A stretch of DNA of 31,176 bases from Deinococcus roseus (GCF_014646895.1 NZ_BMOD01000038.1:1-31176), one strand, 5' to 3'; counted from the stretch's first letter, positions 1 through 7,230 are shown. The notes: generated by a model not told the origin, from the letters alone. Program-made: numbers and translations.

Positions 1-79
1 GCATGGCCCGGATGGTGCTGAACGGGTGATCATCGACCTCAGCAAAGTGCCTGCTGCCAAAGTGCCTGCTGCAAAGTAA
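1..79 (+). CDS. C-terminal end of an unknown protein (partial)
   Basis: The reading frame entering from the left edge (codons from position 2) ends at TAA 77-79. The visible 25 residues end in a short lysine/proline/alanine repeat, KVPAAKVPAAK, made by a near-exact duplication of about 15 bases. A strong hairpin terminator follows 40 bases later, which supports this being a real gene end. The visible part is too short to assign a function. Confidence 0.55.
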   Translation, partial: HGPDGAERVIIDLSKVPAAKVPAAK

Positions 80-118
80 AAACCCTACAGATTTCCCTGC
101 CCTTAACCTCCCCTTCTG

Positions 119-163
119 GCAAACAGAAAAAGACGCAGAACCTCTGCGTCTTTTTCTGTTTGC
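119..163. terminator. Bidirectional Rho-independent terminator
   Basis: Perfect 21-base inverted repeat (arms 119-139 and 143-163) with a 3-base ACC loop. The GACGCAGA / TCTGCGTC core is flanked by AAAAA on one side and TTTTT on the other, so it works on both strands. It sits between the gene entering from the left and the end of gap, two convergent units. Confidence 0.93.
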
Positions 164-170
164 TCTGATC

Positions 171-1172
171 TTACTGCGGGTCTCTGGTTTGCACCAGTTC
201 CACCACGTCTGCCACGCGGCTGGAGTAACCCCACTCGTTGTCGTACCAGGCGAAGACTTTCACCATTTTGCCCAGCACCTTGGTCATTTTGCTGTCGATG
301 ATGGCGCTGTGGGGATCGCCCACGATGTCGCTGGAGACCAGTTCTTCTTCGCTGTACCGCAGGATGCCTTTGAGGGGGCCTTCTGCGGCTGCCCGGAAAG
401 CGGCGTTCACTTCCTGCACGGTGACTTCCCGACGAAGAATCAGGGTGATGTCGCTGAGGGAACCCACACTGGTGGGCACCCGCACGGCCACCCCATCAAA
501 ATTGTGTTTGCCAAACTGGGGCAGGGTTTGCGAAATGGCTCTGGCAACGCCGGTGGTGGTGGGGATGATGTTCACTGCGGCGGCGCGGGCACGGCGCAAA
601 TCTTTGTGGGGCAAATCCAGCAGTCGCTGGTCGTTGGTGTAGCTGTGGATGGTGGTCATCATGGCCTGTTCCACCCCGAAGGCGTCTTCCAGCACTTTCA
701 CCGGGGTCACCAGAGAATTGGTGGTGCAGGACGCATTGGTGAGGATGTTGTGCGTGTAAGGGTCATACTGCTCCTGGTTGTTGCCCAGGATGATGGGGAA
801 GTCCGTGCCATCTGCTGGCCCGGTGATGATCACCTTTCTGGCCCCCCGGTTGAGGTGCACCCTGGCCTGTTCACCGGTGCTGAAACGCCCGGTGGATTCA
901 ATCACCAGATCAATGCCGAGGTCTTTCCAGGGGAGCTTTTGGGGATTGCTTTCGGAAAGGACCATGGTTTTGTGACCGTCCACCAGCAAAGCACCTTCTT
1001 CGATATTGACGGATGCTGCAAAAGGGCCGTAAGTGCTGTCGTGGGTCAGCAGGTAGGCGTTGGTTTCGGTGTCGGTGAGGTCATTGATGGCTGTGACCTG
1101 GATGCCTCTGGCGTGCAGGATGCGAAACACCTGTCTGCCAATGCGTCCAAATCCGTTGATGGCGATGTTCAT
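171..1172 (-). CDS. gap: Glyceraldehyde-3-phosphate dehydrogenase, type I
   Basis: Oxidises and phosphorylates glyceraldehyde-3-phosphate to 1,3-bisphosphoglycerate in cytosolic glycolysis. The 333 residues match the family length. The N-terminal Rossmann motif NGFGRIGR is at 6-13, an acidic residue after beta-2 (IND, about 31) fits NAD preference, and the catalytic segment NASCTTN places the nucleophile at C149 with its partner histidine in TIHSYTND at H176. The C-terminus carries the typical WYDNEWGYS. The start is set by AGGAGG nine bases upstream of the ATG. The ATG lies inside the end of the upstream metallo-hydrolase gene (4-base overlap), so the two are probably co-transcribed and translationally coupled. 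A strong terminator follows 8 bases after the stop. The family call is secure. Confidence 0.97.
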   Translation of the reverse strand: MNIAINGFGRIGRQVFRILHARGIQVTAINDLTDTETNAYLLTHDSTYGPFAASVNIEEGALLVDGHKTMVLSESNPQKLPWKDLGIDLVIESTGRFSTGEQARVHLNRGARKVIITGPADGTDFPIILGNNQEQYDPYTHNILTNASCTTNSLVTPVKVLEDAFGVEQAMMTTIHSYTNDQRLLDLPHKDLRRARAAAVNIIPTTTGVARAISQTLPQFGKHNFDGVAVRVPTSVGSLSDITLILRREVTVQEVNAAFRAAAEGPLKGILRYSEEELVSSDIVGDPHSAIIDSKMTKVLGKMVKVFAWYDNEWGYSSRVADVVELVQTRDPQ

Positions 1173-1918
1173 TGCAGGACCTCCTCTGGCTGTGCAGATT
1201 GAAAGTTCAGGACTTCACCGGGTTGCAGGACGTTCAGGTTCAGACCTGCTTCCCGGCCCAGGCGGGTGAAGGTTTGCAGGGCGTCCGGGGTTTCGATGTA
1301 GCGGCCCGGTTCATGCCGTCCATAATGGATGGGCACCACGGTTTTTGCCTGCAGAATGCGGGCAGCAGCCACGGCCTGTTCTGGCCCCATCACGATGGGA
1401 ATGCCGCTGTCCTGAAAACGCCCGAGGTTGACCCTGGGGGCATTGATGGGCAGAAACACAGTATCAAACGGTCCGTAGATGCGCTGGATGCTCCACCAGC
1501 GGCCATGCCAGAGGGTGTCTCCGGCATGCAGGATGCGCTTTCCGCCGCCGTCTATCACCCAGGAGACTTGCGGATCTCCCAGGCCATCCACGGCAGGCAC
1601 CGCCCACACCGTGAAATCTGCAGTGCCCGGGTGAAGCTGCACAGGCTGGTGCAGTTCTGCAGTTCTGATGCGCAAATCTGTTGGAGGCAGCAGAGGGGCC
1701 ACATCTGCATGGGTCAGCAAAGTGCTGCCAGAGCCCAGAACCCCGGTCAGGTAGGGCAAATCTGCGTGGTCCGGGTGGTGGTGGGTCAGCAGGGCAAACC
1801 GGTGTGGGGTGTCCACGCTGAGGGGAAGCTGCTGGGGGGAGGGGATGGTGTCTAGCAGGAGGGTGGTTTGACCCTGCTGCAATTTGATGCCTGCCCAGTG
1901 GAGCCGTTCAATCTGCAT
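1169..1918 (-). CDS. Metallo-beta-lactamase-fold hydrolase (UlaG-like)
   Basis: 249 residues with the metal motif THHHPDHAD at 45-53 (H46, H48, D50, H51 in the HxHxDH pattern), a further HAGD segment and a late IHYGRHE histidine, as in the UlaG/YycJ-like branch of the metallo-beta-lactamase fold. These bind one or two metal ions and hydrolyse phosphodiester, lactone or thioester bonds. The true substrate cannot be read from sequence. There is no signal peptide, so it should be cytosolic. The start has GAGG upstream of the ATG. It is the promoter-proximal gene of a two-gene unit with gap (stop overlaps the gap start) and diverges from the CGNR regulator. The context suggests a link to central carbon metabolism, but that is inference. 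Confidence 0.88.
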   Translation of the reverse strand: MQIERLHWAGIKLQQGQTTLLLDTIPSPQQLPLSVDTPHRFALLTHHHPDHADLPYLTGVLGSGSTLLTHADVAPLLPPTDLRIRTAELHQPVQLHPGTADFTVWAVPAVDGLGDPQVSWVIDGGGKRILHAGDTLWHGRWWSIQRIYGPFDTVFLPINAPRVNLGRFQDSGIPIVMGPEQAVAAARILQAKTVVPIHYGRHEPGRYIETPDALQTFTRLGREAGLNLNVLQPGEVLNFQSAQPEEVLQ

Positions 1919-1991
1919 GAAATTCCTCTTCTGGAGGCTGAATTCTGGCTGTGCATCCTGGCGATGTCATGGCCGGACCTCCTGTGCCTTC

Positions 1992-2047
1992 ATGCTATCC
2001 CTCACTTTCTAACCTGTCAAGTGATAGAATGATGGTTATAAAGTGAG
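1992..2047. promoter_or_regulatory. Divergent promoter with 14-bp inverted-repeat operator
   Basis: CTCACTTTCTAACC (2001-2014) and GGTTATAAAGTGAG (2034-2047) are inverted repeats matching at 13 of 14 positions with a 19-base spacer. On the minus strand, TTGACA (2020-2015), a 17-base spacer and TAGCAT (1997-1992) form a good promoter for the metallo-hydrolase/gap pair. On the plus strand, TAGAAT (2025-2030) is a plausible -10 for the CGNR gene. The repeat arms overlap or flank both promoters, so one bound factor could control both directions. The CGNR protein is the obvious candidate (inference). Confidence 0.65.
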
Positions 2048-2096
2048 GGCTGTAAGAAGCCAGAGCCTGCTGTCCTGTAAAATGGAGCCATCACCC

Positions 2097-2693
2097 ATGA
2101 CCGAGATTTTTGATTTTGACGCCGGGCACCCGGCCCTGGATTTCATCAACACCGTGCGCAACAAGGACGGTCAGTTCAGAGACCAGCTGAGAGACGCTGC
2201 AGATTTTCAGCGCTGGTTGCAGGACTCCGGTCTGGTTTCACCTGCAGATCTGCAAAAGCTGGCCCAGCACCCCACTTTCCCGGCGGTGTACCAGCAGGCC
2301 ACCGCCTTGCGGGATGACTTCAGGCGCACGGTGGTGGGTCTGGTGCATTCAACAGAAGTTCCTGCAGAACTGCTGCAAAACCTCAATGCCCTGCTCTGGC
2401 AGCACCCAGGTCGCAGGGTTCTGATGGGAAATCAGGTTCCCTTGCAGCACACCCTGCAACATGACTTGCAAGACCCTTCAGGCCTGCTGGGCGTGCTGGC
2501 AGCCCAGATGGCCAATCTGCTTGCTCTGGACGTGCAGGGCCGCATCAAAAAATGCGAAAAACACACCTGCATCCGGCACTTTCTGGACACCAGCAAGAAC
2601 AAAACCCGCCGCTGGTGCAACATGGCCAGATGTGGCAACCAGGCCAAGGCACAGGCCTTTTACCAGCGCAAGGTGCAGAAAACGGCAGACTGA
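2097..2693 (+). CDS. CGNR zinc-finger transcriptional regulator (ABATE domain)
   Basis: 198 residues. The N-terminal ABATE-type segment starts with the family signature around FDAGHPALDFINTV (residues 5-18). The C-terminus holds a zinc finger with a Cys pair in KCEKHTC, then RRWCNMARCGNQAKA, where CGN is the family hallmark (the usual R is Q here). Such proteins are DNA-binding regulators, often of stress or antibiotic-related genes. Start chosen at ATG 2097 because GGAG lies nine bases upstream and the conserved domain begins there; an in-frame extension to 2043 has no conserved content. It diverges from the metallo-hydrolase/gap unit across a shared inverted repeat, which suggests autoregulation. 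Confidence 0.9.
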   Translation: MTEIFDFDAGHPALDFINTVRNKDGQFRDQLRDAADFQRWLQDSGLVSPADLQKLAQHPTFPAVYQQATALRDDFRRTVVGLVHSTEVPAELLQNLNALLWQHPGRRVLMGNQVPLQHTLQHDLQDPSGLLGVLAAQMANLLALDVQGRIKKCEKHTCIRHFLDTSKNKTRRWCNMARCGNQAKAQAFYQRKVQKTAD

Positions 2694-2729
2694 GGCCAGC
2701 AGAAATGTGGTCTGACTTTATTGATGTTC

Positions 2730-2756
2730 GCCAAAAGCACTGCAGGTGCTTTTGGC
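2730..2756 (+). terminator. Hairpin downstream of the CGNR gene, possible terminator
   Basis: Perfect 11-base stem (GCCAAAAGCAC 2730-2740, GTGCTTTTGGC 2746-2756) with a TGCAG loop, 37 bases after the CGNR stop. No clear T-run follows, so termination is uncertain. It could instead be the left edge of the repeat element that starts immediately after it. Confidence 0.5.
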
Positions 2757-2758
2757 TG

Positions 2759-2868
2759 AGAAAGCGCCCAGTGCGAACCCGGCCGTCCGGGGAGCACGCT
2801 TTAGGGGCAAGAAAGCGCCCAGTGCGAACCCGGCCGTCCGGGGAGCACGCTTTAGGGGCAAGAAAGCG
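2759..2868. repeat. 51-bp tandem repeat, two full copies plus a partial third
   Basis: Two identical 51-base units (2759-2809, 2810-2860) followed by the first eight bases of a third (2861-2868). Each unit is itself hairpin-forming: nested complementary segments AAAGC/GCTTT, GTGC/GCAC and CCCGG/CCGGG surround a CCGT loop. Because 51 is a multiple of three, several frames stay open through it, but the 17-residue repeats they would encode look artefactual. An 8-bp inverted repeat (CAGTTCTT 2900-2907, AAGAACTG 2937-2944) lies just downstream. The stretch from 2694 to 3071 holds no convincing gene beyond this element and a weak promoter (TTGAAA 2970, TACAAT 2995). Confidence 0.9.
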
Positions 2869-3071
2869 AATGGAACGGTCAGGACACTTGAGAAACCTAC
2901 AGTTCTTTTGGCGTAGATCATCAGAGCATCGAACAGAAGAACTGGAAGTGTCTCTCTGAAAGGTGTTTTTTGAAAGCGAGGATTCCGAGGCATGTACAAT
3001 GCAACTTGTCATGGTGCAACAACACATGTGCCTACAGAACAAAATGGGTTCAGGAAATGAAGGAGATCAGG

Positions 3072-3284
3072 ATGCCATTGACCCCGGAAGAAGAACAAAA
3101 GTTCTTACAAGGTAAAAATCTTGAAGCCATTCTCAAGTATGAAGGAGGCCGTTCACTGAATGACCTTCCCAAAGACCGCTTTTGGGTGGTTCAGAAGGAC
3201 GGGACGGTGACCACCGGAGCCCCAAACTCGAATGGAAGTTACGAATTTACCTTTGGACCTCTGGAGGAGTCAAAAGAAGACTGA
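3072..3284 (+). CDS. Small acidic protein of unknown function
   Basis: 70 residues starting MPLTPEEEQKF and ending LEESKED. It is hydrophilic, with no membrane segment or signal peptide. The middle (RFWVVQKDGTVTTG) looks like a short beta-hairpin. The start at ATG 3072 is supported by AAGGAG six to seven bases upstream; an upstream extension to 2970 lacks a ribosome-binding site. A possible promoter is TTGAAA (2970-2975) and TACAAT (2995-3000), though its 19-base spacing is long. I do not recognise a family. Good Shine-Dalgarno placement and ordinary codon use argue that it is real. Confidence 0.62.
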   Translation: MPLTPEEEQKFLQGKNLEAILKYEGGRSLNDLPKDRFWVVQKDGTVTTGAPNSNGSYEFTFGPLEESKED

Positions 3285-3414
3285 TCAAACCAAATCGCCT
3301 GCAACGGCCTTCGTGGACAATTTATTTTTATCCTCTGAGAGGGCATTTTTTCATGCGAGGTGTGTGTTCCTGTTTCACGGGTTGTGGTGGTCCATGCTCA
3401 TGAATCCTCCCTTT

Positions 3415-4881
3415 TCACGGATCAACGGAGCACTCCTGCAAGGGAAGCCTGACCACAAAGGTGCTGCCCTGTCCCAGTGCACTTTCCACTTCCAGGGTGC
3501 CGTGGTGGGCCTCCACAATCCATTTCGCAATCGGCAAACCCAGCCCTGAACCTCCAGGATCGCGGGAATCCACCCGGGTGCGGTCCACCCGGAAAAACCG
3601 CTCGAAGATGTGGTGCTGGTTTTCCGGGGCAATGCCAATGCCAGAATCTTGCACGCGCAATTGGGCTGTGCCGCCTTGCTCTTCAAGCTGCAAACGGATG
3701 GTGCCGCCTTTTGGGGTGTATTTGACGGCATTTTCCAGCAGGATCAGGGTCAGTTGCTTTAAACGGTCGGTGTCTCCATACAGTTCGATGGGTTCCAGGA
3801 GACCCAGCTCAAAATGGTGTTTGCTCCCCGAGATGCGCTGGGCATCCCGCCACGCCGAGAGGGCCACCTCGTGCAGGAGCACCTCCTCGTCGGATTTGAC
3901 CCCGGTCCTGCCGCGGGCCAGTTGCAGCATGTCGTGCACCAGACGGCTCAGACGGGCTGCGCTGTTTTGCACGTCCTGCAAGATCTCTTTCTTTTCGGAT
4001 TCCTCGATGTGGGGGTAACGGAAGATCACATCCAGGTTGCCCTGAATGGCCGCCAGGGGAGTTCTGAGTTCGTGGGCCGCGTCGCTCACAAAACGTTTCT
4101 GGGCTTCTGCCTGCTCCCGTTCCTGCTGTTCCAGCATGGCCTGCTCGGTGATGTCCCGTGAGGAGGCCACCAGCCCCACCACCCGGGGTCCTTCCAGAAT
4201 GGGCATCACCACCACATCCCAGCAGCGCATGATGTTTTTGGCAGTGGGACAGAATCCCTGAAACCGTCCAATCTTGCCTGTCTGTGCATCCCGCATGGCC
4301 TGCAGCACCCGTGGGCGGGTTTTCTCTGGCCACAACTCGCTCCAGGGCTGGTTTTGCAGGGCGGAGAAATCATCGACCTGCATCAGGTGCCTGCCGTTCT
4401 CGTTCATGCGCAGCAGGTTCCCCTGTGCATCCATGTACTTCAGGCAATCCGGGCTGATTTCGAAAAGGGTGTCCAGTGCTCCCTGTTGCTGGAATTCCTG
4501 GACAGCAGGAAAGGTGCTGGCAGGCAGCAAAGCAATCGCTCCCTGCGCGGCACCAGCAGGTTCAGGGAGCAAAAAGTAATGCACCTGCAGGCCCTGCACC
4601 CACTCCTGGCTGGGGATGCCGTGCAGCAGCAGGCGGGAAATGCAGGTGGCGTTGAGGTTGTGGCAGTGCTGGCACACCTCATGAATGCTGAGCAGGTGGT
4701 CTTCTGCGAAATCCTGCAGGTGCAGCAAGGTTCGGGCAGCAGGATTGATGAAAGTGATCTGGCCATCAGGCTGGAACATCAGCAGGCCCAGATTCAACTG
4801 GCCCAGCAGGGCAGAAACCATTCCCTCGGGAAGCAGCGGTTGGTGTGGGGAAAGGGAGGAAATTTCTGGTTCTGCAGGCAT
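3415..4881 (-). CDS. Soluble two-PAS sensor histidine kinase
   Basis: 488 residues without membrane segments, so a cytosolic sensor. There are two PAS-like regions (about 25-120 and 135-245), then HisKA with the phospho-acceptor in SDAAHELRTPLAAIQGN (H270), and HATPase_c with the N box LLENAVKYTP (N384), G1 DSGIGIAPE (D412), F box FERFFRVD and G2 GGSGLGLPIA (443-451). The first PAS has three close cysteines (C70, C73, C80), possibly a metal, haem or redox site. No response regulator is adjacent. The catalytic half closely resembles the kinase at 21115-23073, so the two are paralogues. No Shine-Dalgarno is evident; a run of eight G (4914-4907 on the coding strand) lies about 25 bases upstream of the ATG. 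Confidence 0.93.
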   Translation of the reverse strand: MPAEPEISSLSPHQPLLPEGMVSALLGQLNLGLLMFQPDGQITFINPAARTLLHLQDFAEDHLLSIHEVCQHCHNLNATCISRLLLHGIPSQEWVQGLQVHYFLLPEPAGAAQGAIALLPASTFPAVQEFQQQGALDTLFEISPDCLKYMDAQGNLLRMNENGRHLMQVDDFSALQNQPWSELWPEKTRPRVLQAMRDAQTGKIGRFQGFCPTAKNIMRCWDVVVMPILEGPRVVGLVASSRDITEQAMLEQQEREQAEAQKRFVSDAAHELRTPLAAIQGNLDVIFRYPHIEESEKKEILQDVQNSAARLSRLVHDMLQLARGRTGVKSDEEVLLHEVALSAWRDAQRISGSKHHFELGLLEPIELYGDTDRLKQLTLILLENAVKYTPKGGTIRLQLEEQGGTAQLRVQDSGIGIAPENQHHIFERFFRVDRTRVDSRDPGGSGLGLPIAKWIVEAHHGTLEVESALGQGSTFVVRLPLQECSVDP

Positions 4882-5060
4882 CTTTGCTCAGCATGACCCG
4901 TAAATGCCCCCCCCTGCAACCCACAGGCTTACAGTTGATTCTTCATTTTGTTCATCCTTGTGTGCAACTGTATCCCTCACGCCCCAGCAAACTCAGTCTG
5001 AGAAATCCAGTGCACAGGATGGCAGGGCCAGAACCGCCTGTCTCCGGGTTCAGCCAGAGG

Positions 5061-5094
5061 TTGCTGGCCAGAGTGTTTGCGTTAAACTGGCAGC
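5061..5094 (+). promoter_or_regulatory. Promoter of a leaderless mRNA (DUF4256 gene)
   Basis: TAAACT (5083-5088) ends exactly six bases before the ATG at 5095, with TTGCTG (5061-5066) sixteen bases upstream of it. Transcription would start at the A of the start codon. No ribosome-binding site is present, as expected for a leaderless message. Confidence 0.65.
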
Positions 5095-5664
5095 ATGATC
5101 CCTGGCAAATCCAGAACCCTGTCTCCAGACCAGAGCGCAGCCTTGCTGGCCACCCTGAAAGCCCGTTTTGAGAAAAACAAAAAGCGCCACCCAGATCTTG
5201 AATGGGACCCCATCCAGGCCATACTGGAAAAAAACCCTGAAAAGCTCTGGTCCCTGAATGAAATGGAAAACACAGGCGGAGAGCCAGATGTCATCGGGCA
5301 GGACGAAAAAACAGGGGAATACCTGTTCTGTGATTGCGCTGCAGAAAGCCCAAAAGGCCGCAGAAGCGCCTGCTATGACCGCGAAGCCTGGGAATCCCGC
5401 AAAGAAGCCAGACCCGAAAACAACGCTGTGGATCTGGCTTTAGACATGGGCATTGAAATTTTGACCGAAGAACAGTACCGGGCGCTGCAACAGCTCGGGG
5501 AATTTGATCTGAAAACCTCAAGCTGGGTGCAAACCCCTGCAGCCATCAGGAAACTCGGGGGTGCCCTGTACATGGACCGCCGTTACAACACGGTTTTCCT
5601 GTACCACAACGGTGCATCTTCATACTATGCTGCCAGAGGGTTTCGGGGGTTGTTGAGGGTTTAA
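5095..5664 (+). CDS. DUF4256 family protein
   Basis: 189 residues matching the DUF4256 pattern throughout: an N-terminal LKARFEKNKKRHPDLEW, then WSLNEMENTGGEPDV, CAAESPKGRRSACYDR, the central LTEEQYRALQ, the KTSSWVQTP segment and the end YHNGASSYYAARGFRG. It is a cytosolic protein of normal family length. The biochemical function of this family is not established to my knowledge. The gene has its own leaderless promoter and no partner on the same strand. It converges on a small membrane-protein gene 19 bases downstream. Confidence 0.9.
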   Translation: MIPGKSRTLSPDQSAALLATLKARFEKNKKRHPDLEWDPIQAILEKNPEKLWSLNEMENTGGEPDVIGQDEKTGEYLFCDCAAESPKGRRSACYDREAWESRKEARPENNAVDLALDMGIEILTEEQYRALQQLGEFDLKTSSWVQTPAAIRKLGGALYMDRRYNTVFLYHNGASSYYAARGFRGLLRV

Positions 5665-5683
5665 ATTTCGCAGCTGTTGCAGG

Positions 5684-5863
5684 TCACTGCCCAGCAGAGC
5701 CATAACCGCTGGCGGTGTTGTAACTGGAAGAAGCGTCTCTTAAAGCTTTTTCTTTTTCCAGTTCACCCTGCACATGGTCCCTTGCAGCAGAGGATTTTTT
5801 GGCCGAAAACAAACTGAAAAATGCAATTCCAAGAAAACCGAGAAGAATCCAGATTCCAAACAT
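5684..5863 (-). CDS. Small single-pass membrane protein
   Basis: 59 residues. MFGIWILLGFLGIAFFSLFS is one N-terminal transmembrane helix, followed by a charged helix (ARDHVQGELEKEKALRD) and a serine/tyrosine/glycine-rich tail. The start at 5863 is fixed by a perfect AGGAGG (5874-5869) five bases upstream; a longer frame to 5959 has no support. The function is unknown. It looks like a small membrane-anchored scaffold or stress protein, but that is only a guess. Confidence 0.72.
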   Translation of the reverse strand: MFGIWILLGFLGIAFFSLFSAKKSSAARDHVQGELEKEKALRDASSSYNTASGYGSAGQ

Positions 5864-6004
5864 GATGACCTCCTGATTGCAGGATAGCAGATGGTTCATT
5901 GAAAAGGAGAGGCAACAGGAAGGTGAAATCTCACCCCAAATGCTCTCATGCGAAAACACAATGCGGCACTTGAAAAATTGTTAAAATCAGGCAGGAGGGC
6001 CATT

Positions 6005-6193
6005 ATGACCGATCGTGATTCCTCTGCCTCACCAAAACCCCAACCCAGCACCGAACCCGGACCGGTGTATTCCCGCCACTACGAACCCACCCAGTCTGCC
6101 CACGGCGACCAGGGGGGAGAGCAGGGTGCCCCTGGCAACAACGATGAAGACATCGGAGGCAACGGGCACCAGAGCGAGGAAACCCCCAACTGA
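6005..6193 (+). CDS. Small disordered hydrophilic protein
   Basis: 62 residues, rich in Pro, Gly, Gln, Asn, Asp and Glu, without hydrophobic segments (MTDRDSSASPKPQP at the start, HQSEETPN at the end), so probably intrinsically disordered. GGAGGG (5994-5999) lies five bases before the ATG at 6005. An AT-rich stretch with TTGAAA and TTAAAAT-like elements just upstream could be the promoter. The gene ends five bases from the convergent esterase stop, with no terminator visible between them. I recognise no family. Confidence 0.6.
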   Translation: MTDRDSSASPKPQPSTEPGPVYSRHYEPTQSAHGDQGGEQGAPGNNDEDIGGNGHQSEETPN

Positions 6194-6198
6194 GCGTT

Positions 6199-7179
6199 TT
6201 ACAGGTGCGTTTCTAAAAATTCAAGCCTTCTGAGCAACTGCTCTCCCTGACCACCTTCATGGCGGTTGAAGGGATAAACCACAATGTCTTTTGGTCCAGC
6301 ATGATGGTTGTGCGCAGCGTAAACCGTGCTGGGCGGGCAGGTCTGGTCCATCAGGGCCACCGAGAACAGGGCGGGAACCGTGCTTCTGCAGGCAAAATGC
6401 AGCCCATCAAAATAGGAGAGGGTTTGCAGAACCTGATCCATGCTGTCCCGGTGCACCCGCAAATAATTGGCAATTTCCACATATGGAATGTTGTCTGTAA
6501 TGAAAATGGCCCGCTGGAAGTGACACAGAAAAGGCACGTCTGACAGCAGCAGTTTCGCTTGCTTGCTCAGGGCACTGACCGCCAGAGCAATCCCTCCTCC
6601 CTGGCTTTCCCCGGCAACAGCAATTCGGTCTGGATCAATGCCAGAATCTGGATCAATGCCAGAAAAAGCCTGGGCTGCCTGCACGGCCCTGACCCCATCG
6701 GTGAAGACCCGGAGGTAATAATAGCTTTCCGGGTGCAAAATCCCACGGGTGGTGAAACCCGGATGCTGTGGTCCCGATCCTTCAGGATCGGGGGTGTCTC
6801 CTTTGCGCCATCCGCTGCCCTGACCGCGGGTGTCCATGATCAGGTGGGCGTAACCTGCACTGGCATAGGAAAGGTGGTCGGTGGGTTCTCCGCGCCCTCC
6901 GCCATAACCCAGAAATTCCACCACACAGGGCAGCAGACCTGCTGCATTTCTCGGTACCATCAGCCAGCCTTTGATGTCCTGACCCCCATAACCAGCAAAC
7001 GTCACATCAAAAGCCTGCAGGGTTTTCAGAGGGGTTTGCACCTCCTGAAAACGGGGATTTAAAGGAAACTTTTCTGCTTCCTGCAAGGTCTGCTGCCAGA
7101 AGGCATCGAAGTCCTCCGGGACGTTCAGGACAGGAAGGTACGTTTGCAGTTGCTCCAGGGGAAAATCAAAAAGTGCCAT
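6199..7179 (-). CDS. Acetylxylan esterase / cephalosporin-C deacetylase family (CE7)
   Basis: 326 residues, the usual size for the CE7 alpha/beta-hydrolases that remove acetyl groups from xylo-oligosaccharides and from other small acetylated molecules. Seen: the N-terminal PEDFDAFWQQ, the oxyanion-region GYGG, MDTRGQGSGW, the nucleophile elbow GESQGGG (S192), an aspartate in ALMDQTCPPST (D278) and the histidine in NRHEGGQG (H307), giving a Ser-Asp-His triad. There is no signal peptide, so it should act on imported oligosaccharides. GAGGT precedes the ATG. It lies downstream of a secreted glycosidase-like lipoprotein on the same strand, separated by a hairpin. An exact 18-bp duplication repeats six residues (SGIDPD) before the nucleophile strand. 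Confidence 0.92.
   Translation of the reverse strand: MALFDFPLEQLQTYLPVLNVPEDFDAFWQQTLQEAEKFPLNPRFQEVQTPLKTLQAFDVTFAGYGGQDIKGWLMVPRNAAGLLPCVVEFLGYGGGRGEPTDHLSYASAGYAHLIMDTRGQGSGWRKGDTPDPEGSGPQHPGFTTRGILHPESYYYLRVFTDGVRAVQAAQAFSGIDPDSGIDPDRIAVAGESQGGGIALAVSALSKQAKLLLSDVPFLCHFQRAIFITDNIPYVEIANYLRVHRDSMDQVLQTLSYFDGLHFACRSTVPALFSVALMDQTCPPSTVYAAHNHHAGPKDIVVYPFNRHEGGQGEQLLRRLEFLETHL
6629..6664. repeat. Exact 18-bp tandem duplication inside the esterase gene
   Basis: The unit TCTGGATCAATGCCAGAA occurs twice back to back (6629-6646, 6647-6664), in frame. It duplicates SGIDPD at residues 173-184 of the esterase, just before the strand leading to the catalytic serine. The copies are identical, which suggests a recent slippage event. 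Confidence 0.95.
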
Positions 7180-7206
7180 TCAGGACCTCATGTGAGACAG
7201 AAACAA

Positions 7207-7230
7207 CAGGGAGAGCAAATGCCCTCCCTG
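7207..7230 (-). terminator. Hairpin between lipoprotein and esterase genes
   Basis: CAGGGAG (7207-7213) pairs with CTCCCTG (7224-7230), with an inner GC/GC pair. Read on the minus strand it is followed by a T-rich TTGTTTCTG stretch. It probably terminates or attenuates transcription of the lipoprotein gene before the esterase. Confidence 0.5.

Noticed and set aside
189..1202. Long open frame antisense to gap
   Set aside because: It is a composition artefact of the gap gene's third-codon bias; the encoded His/Gly/Val-rich sequence resembles no protein and has no start signals. Many similar antisense frames (for example 7173-8243, 13409-14851, 16154-17827) were dropped for the same reason.
2545..3042. 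Open frames on both strands through the 51-bp repeat
   Set aside because: They stay open because the repeat length is a multiple of three. They encode 17-residue arginine/proline repeats with no ribosome-binding site and no family resemblance.
4931..4971. ACAGTTG/CAACTGT inverted repeat between the histidine kinase and DUF4256 genes
   Set aside because: Seven-base arms 27 bases apart are easily expected by chance, and it does not overlap a clear promoter. A partial likeness to the region upstream of the second kinase did not hold up when aligned in the correct orientation.
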